Shown: positions 7,238-10,869 of the stretch, one piece after another
How positions within the stretch are numbered: the first letter of the stretch is position 1
Layout: every line of letters begins with the position of its first letter
Assembly: GCA_948663505.1 (NCBI GenBank)
Contig: CAPNAQ010000052.1
Span: 1 to 10,869 of the forward strand
Direction: 5' to 3'
DNA length: 10,869 nucleotides
Source of the DNA: an uncultured Clostridia bacterium
Lineage (GTDB): Bacteria > Bacillota > Clostridia > TANB77 > CAG-508
The notes under the pieces: generated by a model
Database searches by the model: none
What the model was told of the DNA's origin: nothing
Seen by the model: only the letters and a program-made list of their open reading frames with translations
Made by a program: the position numbers and the translations under genes

Positions 7238-7981
7238 ATGTCAAAAAATATTTTAATAACAAATTATGAAATAGCACATTATTCTGGTTCAGAAATCAAT
7301 GCGTCAACAATAGCAAAGAGGATGAAAGAATTAGGGTATACAGTATATATAGCAAGTTTAAATTTTGATGAACCATTATTTTTGGATGTAAGAAAAAATT
7401 TTGATGTATGTATAAACCTTCAAAATGATAATTTTAATTTTGAAGAAATAGAATTTGACTATGTTTGGTCACATCATTTTTTCTTATTAGATTGGTTAAT
7501 ATTTGAAAAAGGACTAAAAGCAAAAAAAATAATTTATAGTAGTTTATCAGGAAAAGAATATTTTGAAGCACCTCCAATATATGCTAATGATTTGAATTTA
7601 GTATTAGCTAATTCCCCTGAAACACAAGAACAATTAATCAAAGATGGAATTCGAAATACCTATTTATTTGAGAACTATTCATTTTTAGAATATTTTGAAA
7701 GAAATATCGAAGTAAAAGAATTGAAAAATATTGCAATAGTATCAAACCACATACCTGAAGAATTATATGAAGCAAAAAAAATATTACAAGATAAAGGATT
7801 TAATGTTCAAGTTTATGGAATTGATGGAAAACAAGAATTAATAACAGATAAAATATTAGAAAAATATGATGTAATTATATCAATTGGTAAAACTGTTCAA
7901 TATGCAATGTCCTTAAAAATACCAATATATATATATGATAGATTTGGACGGATCAGGATATTTAAAAATGAGCAATATTGA
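7238..7981 (+). CDS. N-terminal piece of the split glycosyltransferase, as it would be translated
   Basis: From ATG 7238 the frame gives 247 residues. Residues 1-237 are the GT-B-like part. The last ten (RIRIFKNEQY) come from the shifted frame and have no family character. Both Rossmann-like halves up to the conserved YDRFG are included, but the following GSGYL / NFSGR segment and the coiled coil are lost. A translated product would probably be inactive or unstable unless complemented by the downstream piece. This entry is the 5' part of the frameshifted gene at 7238-8519. Confidence 0.6.
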   Translation: MSKNILITNYEIAHYSGSEINASTIAKRMKELGYTVYIASLNFDEPLFLDVRKNFDVCINLQNDNFNFEEIEFDYVWSHHFFLLDWLIFEKGLKAKKIIYSSLSGKEYFEAPPIYANDLNLVLANSPETQEQLIKDGIRNTYLFENYSFLEYFERNIEVKELKNIAIVSNHIPEELYEAKKILQDKGFNVQVYGIDGKQELITDKILEKYDVIISIGKTVQYAMSLKIPIYIYDRFGRIRIFKNEQY

Positions 7982-8519
7982 ACAAAATAGAGCACATAAT
8001 TTTTCTGGACGAAGTTTTTCAAAGAAAACTAGTGAAGAATTATGTAATGACATAATACAAGATTTTAATAATGCACTAAATGAACTTGAAGATATAAAAA
8101 AATATGCTTTTGAAAATTTCTGCTTTGAAAAGAAAGTTGACAAATTAATACAAGATTTAGAACAAAAAGATAATGTTAATTTAGCTAAAATAAAAATTAA
8201 ATATGAAAATTATAGTAGAAATCTTATGGCAAGTAAAAATTTATTAATTTATGCAAACAGAAAGGCTGAAATAATAAAGGAAAGAGAGAAAAATCAAGTT
8301 GCATTTGATTATATAGAAGTGCAAAGAGTAAAAACAATAGAGCATGAAAGAGAAAATGCCGAATACAAAAAAGATATTTTAGAATATCAAAGTAAAATAA
8401 CAGAATTAGAGAATAAGATAAAAATACTTGATACAGAACTTTTAAATGTAAAAAAGTCAAAGTCATGGAAATTAATTTCTAAAATAAGAAATTTTATAAA
8501 ACTTCTTAATAGAAATTAA
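7968..8519 (+). CDS. C-terminal coiled-coil piece of the split glycosyltransferase
   Basis: If translated separately, the best start is ATG 7968, with a weak AGGA at 7955-7958 nine nt upstream, giving 183 residues. The open frame extends back to 7935 and shows family sequence from about 7950. The content is NNFSGR-like (HNFSGRSF), KKTSEELCNDIIQ, a long Glu/Lys/Arg coiled coil, and the basic tail KSKSWKLISKIRNF. No catalytic residues are seen. It is more likely the 3' half of the upstream gene than an independent gene, although re-initiation is conceivable because the upstream stop (7979-7981) lies close to ATG 7968. Confidence 0.5.
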   Translation: MSNIEQNRAHNFSGRSFSKKTSEELCNDIIQDFNNALNELEDIKKYAFENFCFEKKVDKLIQDLEQKDNVNLAKIKIKYENYSRNLMASKNLLIYANRKAEIIKEREKNQVAFDYIEVQRVKTIEHERENAEYKKDILEYQSKITELENKIKILDTELLNVKKSKSWKLISKIRNFIKLLNRN

Positions 8520-8540
8520 GCCAAATAATATGGATTTTCA

Positions 8541-8661
8541 AAAATTCCGTTTTCAAGGCGTTTAATATACTGAAGATTCATATTTTATAGACACACTATA
8601 ATGGGTTAAAGTGAATAACGACTCAGGTCAAACTCATTTTTTCAAATTAATATTATTTGGC
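8541..8661. repeat. Intergenic repeat, copy B (long form)
   Basis: This copy fills most of the gap between the stop at 8519 and the start at 8737. Its 5' half matches copy C (10774-10869) at roughly 85% by eye, including TTTTC-AAGG, ATACTG, ATTCATATTT, CACTATAAT, GGTTAAAG and GACTCAGGTCAAACTCAT. Its 3' half matches copy A. ACTCA occurs twice, 11 nt apart (8621 and 8632). A TATAAT at 8597-8602 is kept in copy C, so it may carry a promoter, but no good -35 box stands before it. Confidence 0.72.
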
Positions 8662-8736
8662 TATAATAATTGTTATCTGTATATGTTAATTGTAAAGATT
8701 ATGAGTAAAATGAAGAGAAGTGAAAGGGAGAAAGTT

Positions 8737-10767
8737 ATGAAAAAATGTGATATAATCATACCAATATATAATTCACCAGAATGGGTAAAAATGTGTGTAT
8801 ATGCAGTATTTAAAAACACACCAAATGAAGTAATAGGAAAAGTAATATTAATGAATGACAACTCAGACAAAGTAACATGTAATTGTATAGAAAATTTAAG
8901 AAAAAAATACCCTGAAAAAATAGAAGTGTATAAAAATGAGGAAAACTTAGGATTTATAAAAAATGTAAACAAAGGATTTAAACAAACAAATGCAGAGTAT
9001 GTGTTGTTATTAAATACAGATTGTTTACTTTCAACAAATACAATACCAAAATTAATTGAACATGTAGAAAAGAACAACAAAATAGGATTAATATGTCCAA
9101 TATCAAGTAATGCAGCAAATATATCACTTGACATATTTGAAAACTACAGTTATATGCAAATGAATGATTTACTATATAGGAACTTTAAAGGGCAATGTTT
9201 TGATGCATGTACAGTAGTTGGAAATTGCTTACTAATAACAAGAGAATGTCTTGAAAAAGTAGGAGATTTAGATGAAATTTATGGAATGGGATATGGAGAT
9301 GAAACAGATTATCAATTTAAAGCACACAGTAAAGGCTTTGAAGCAAAAGTAGCAATAGATACATATGTATTCCATAAATCTGAAGTGTCATTTGGGACAA
9401 GCAAAGAAAAACAACAAAGAGTAGATGCAAATAGAAAAATATTTTTTGATAGATGGGGCAAAGAATATAACGAAAGAATGGCTATATATGAAAAAAATGA
9501 TCCTATAAAGTACATTAAAGAGAATTTAAAAATAGAAAAAAAACCTGAACCTGATGTATTATTCTTTTTACCAGATATAGTACAAACAGCAGGTGGAGTT
9601 CATATAGTTGTTGATATTGTAAATTATCTAAATATAAATGGAGTATTTGCAAATATACTAACAGAAAGAATGCACAAATATGATGAAATAATGATATTTT
9701 CACCAACATTTATGAAAAATATTAATCAAATAAAACCAAAATGTATAGTAGGAACAGTATATCCAAGCATGTATTTTTGTAGTGCAATAGGAAAACATTT
9801 TAATATACCAGTAATAAATTTTATGCAAGGATATGAACCATGTTTTGAAAATGGAAGACCATATGAATGGGCAGAACTTGCATGTAAAAGTAGTCAAAAT
9901 ATATTAGCAATATCAAACTTTTTAAAAGATAAATGTAAAAACAATTTTGATAAAGAAGCAACAGTTATACCAAATGGAATAAATACAGATTTATTGTTTA
10001 ATAATGAAGTATCTACAAGTGAAACAAAAAGAATAACAATGGTACTTAGAGATAATTATGCAAAAGGAGATTTTATATTAACAGAAATATTAAAACAATT
10101 AACATTATTAAAATATAAACTTGAAATAAATGTAGTCCATATGACTGATGTTTTATTTCCAATAAATAATAATCCTGATGTAACAATAAATAAGATTAAA
10201 GGACCTATTACAAGAAAACAAATTTCAGCATTATTAAATAGTTCAGATATATATATTGACTCATCATTGATGGAAGGATTTGGTTTAACTGCTTTGGAAG
10301 CAATGGCAGCAGGTGCAGTTCCTATTATGTCAGAATCATTTGGTATAGGAGAATATGCTAAAGATAGTGTAAATGGTTTTATTATTAAAGAGGTAAATAA
10401 TTCTGATAAATATATTGAAAAGGTTGAAGAACTTTTAACCAATGAAGATTTATTAAGAAATATGAAGCAAGAGGCTCAAAAGACAGCTTTAGAGTTTGAT
10501 TTTGATAAAAAAGTTGATATGTATATTGATTATTTTAGAAATGTTAAAATTGAAGATGTTAAATTAACTGAATTTGAAGAGAAGGAAATTCAAAAGTGGA
10601 TTGTTGATGAACAGAATATCTTTAATAAAAAACAGCCTGAAACTACTATTGATGTTAATCCATATGTTAGCAAAAAAAGAAAGTTGTATATTAGATTTTT
10701 AGGGTTATTTCCAAAGAGTTTGAAGACTAAAGTTAAGAATTTCTTAAGAAAATTAATAAATGAGTAA
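8737..10767 (+). CDS. Two-domain glycosyltransferase: GT2 fused to GT4
   Basis: This 676-residue protein carries two probable catalytic units for consecutive sugar additions. Residues 1-260 are a GT2 (GT-A) domain: CDIIIPIYNSPEW, NLGFIKNVNKGF, the NTDC site (93-96, in place of the usual NxD), VVGNCLLITRE and GYGDETDYQFK (185-195). Residues 270-605 are a GT4 (GT-B) domain: TAGGVHIVV (284-292), MQGYEP (363-368), VIPNGI (410-415), and the EX7E motif E513...E521 in EGFGLTALEAMAAG. A basic tail ends the chain. ATG 8737 has GGGAG (8726-8730) 6 nt upstream. The frame stays open back to 8611, but that part is the intergenic repeat and not protein-like. Codon choice changes from A-ending to T-ending codons within the GT4 half. 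Donors and acceptors are unknown. Confidence 0.9.
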   Translation: MKKCDIIIPIYNSPEWVKMCVYAVFKNTPNEVIGKVILMNDNSDKVTCNCIENLRKKYPEKIEVYKNEENLGFIKNVNKGFKQTNAEYVLLLNTDCLLSTNTIPKLIEHVEKNNKIGLICPISSNAANISLDIFENYSYMQMNDLLYRNFKGQCFDACTVVGNCLLITRECLEKVGDLDEIYGMGYGDETDYQFKAHSKGFEAKVAIDTYVFHKSEVSFGTSKEKQQRVDANRKIFFDRWGKEYNERMAIYEKNDPIKYIKENLKIEKKPEPDVLFFLPDIVQTAGGVHIVVDIVNYLNINGVFANILTERMHKYDEIMIFSPTFMKNINQIKPKCIVGTVYPSMYFCSAIGKHFNIPVINFMQGYEPCFENGRPYEWAELACKSSQNILAISNFLKDKCKNNFDKEATVIPNGINTDLLFNNEVSTSETKRITMVLRDNYAKGDFILTEILKQLTLLKYKLEINVVHMTDVLFPINNNPDVTINKIKGPITRKQISALLNSSDIYIDSSLMEGFGLTALEAMAAGAVPIMSESFGIGEYAKDSVNGFIIKEVNNSDKYIEKVEELLTNEDLLRNMKQEAQKTALEFDFDKKVDMYIDYFRNVKIEDVKLTEFEEKEIQKWIVDEQNIFNKKQPETTIDVNPYVSKKRKLYIRFLGLFPKSLKTKVKNFLRKLINE

Positions 10768-10773
10768 TTACTT

Positions 10774-10869
10774 AAATTCTGTTTTCCAAGGTGTTTAAGA
10801 TACTGGATATTCATATTTCAAATATACACTATAATTGGTTAAAGGAATAATGACTCAGGTCAAACTCAT
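10774..10869. repeat. Intergenic repeat, copy C (runs off the window)
   Basis: Starting 7 nt after the stop at 10767, this sequence aligns with copy B from AAATTC(T/C)GTTTTC through TATAAT (10830-10835) to GACTCAGGTCAAACTCAT at the window end, with a few substitutions and one-base gaps. Copies A and B continue with TTTTTTCA; here the window stops. Its presence predicts a further gene shortly downstream. Confidence 0.72.

Larger units (their letters stand above)
7238..8519 (+). pseudogene. GT-B-like glycosyltransferase with C-terminal coiled coil, split by a frameshift
   Basis: Two overlapping frames together make one protein of about 426 residues. The first frame holds MSKNILITNYEIAHYSGSEI, two Rossmann-like halves typical of GT-B enzymes, and ISIGKTVQYAMSLKIPIY. 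The reading should continue YDRFG-GSGYLKM, but an extra base at about 7948-7949 moves this into the next frame (GGA CGG instead of GG-CGGA). The second frame continues with NFSGRSFSKKTSEE, a Glu/Lys-rich coiled coil, and a basic end with SKSWKLISKIR, a motif seen at the ends of many coiled-coil glycosyltransferases. AGGAGG (7227-7232) precedes ATG 7238 by 5 nt. It may be a real pseudogene, two cooperating pieces, or a sequencing or assembly error. Sugar and acceptor are unknown. Confidence 0.8.

Noticed and set aside
7941..7955. Programmed ribosomal frameshift joining the two glycosyltransferase pieces
   Set aside because: The site has no slippery run, and no clear downstream pseudoknot or upstream Shine-Dalgarno-like stimulator was seen. 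A plain one-base insertion is simpler.
8518..8580. 21-codon minus-strand frame starting MNLQYIKRLENG inside repeat B
   Set aside because: The matching part of copy C is frameshifted and reads differently, and there is no ribosome binding site, so coding is not supported.
8611..8736. Upstream start (8611) for the GT2-GT4 gene
   Set aside because: The added 42 residues are the translation of intergenic repeat B, whose core in copy A contains a stop in this frame. ATG 8737 has a proper ribosome binding site and begins the GT2 domain.

Overview
The window is very AT-rich (clearly under about 30% GC by eye). It has strong AGGAGG-type ribosome binding sites, uses ATG, GTG and TTG starts, and stops with TAA, TAG and TGA, so the standard bacterial code fits. 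The first gene carries Clostridial hydrophobic (ChW) repeats, and the Wzm/Wzt transporter and glycosyltransferases are of Gram-positive type. Together these point to a low-GC member of the Clostridia. I cannot name the species. All intact genes lie on the + strand.

Left part (1-3642): a large secreted or lipid-anchored cell-surface protein has two copies of a [three ChW repeats + Ig-like domain] module followed by an M14-type zinc carboxypeptidase domain. A strong hairpin terminator ends it. Next is a single-pass membrane protein of unknown function, whose best start is a TTG rather than the nearby ATG.

Middle (3643-4083): a 440-base stretch without an intact gene holds the decayed remains of two small overlapping genes, the second resembling the start of a DUF4160 protein. 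A 15-bp perfect hairpin and a promoter follow, marking the start of a new transcription unit.

Right part (4084-10869): this is a surface-polysaccharide (teichoic acid, O-antigen or capsule-like) export and assembly locus. A Wzm-type ABC-2 permease, an RgpB-like family 2 glycosyltransferase and a Wzt-type ATPase with a C-terminal substrate-recognition domain form a tightly packed unit; the last two meet at an ATGA stop/start junction. Two further glycosyltransferase genes follow. The first (7238-8519) is split by a single-base frameshift near 7949. The second (8737-10767) is a fusion of a GT2 and a GT4 domain. The likely logic is that the glycosyltransferases build an undecaprenyl-linked glycan, the Wzt C-terminal domain recognises it, and Wzm/Wzt move it across the membrane.

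The least expected structure is a related, non-coding sequence that recurs in each gap of the glycosyltransferase part: before 7238, before 8737, and after 10767 running off the window. It makes the late glycosyltransferase genes look like cassettes separated by a common leader or recombination sequence.
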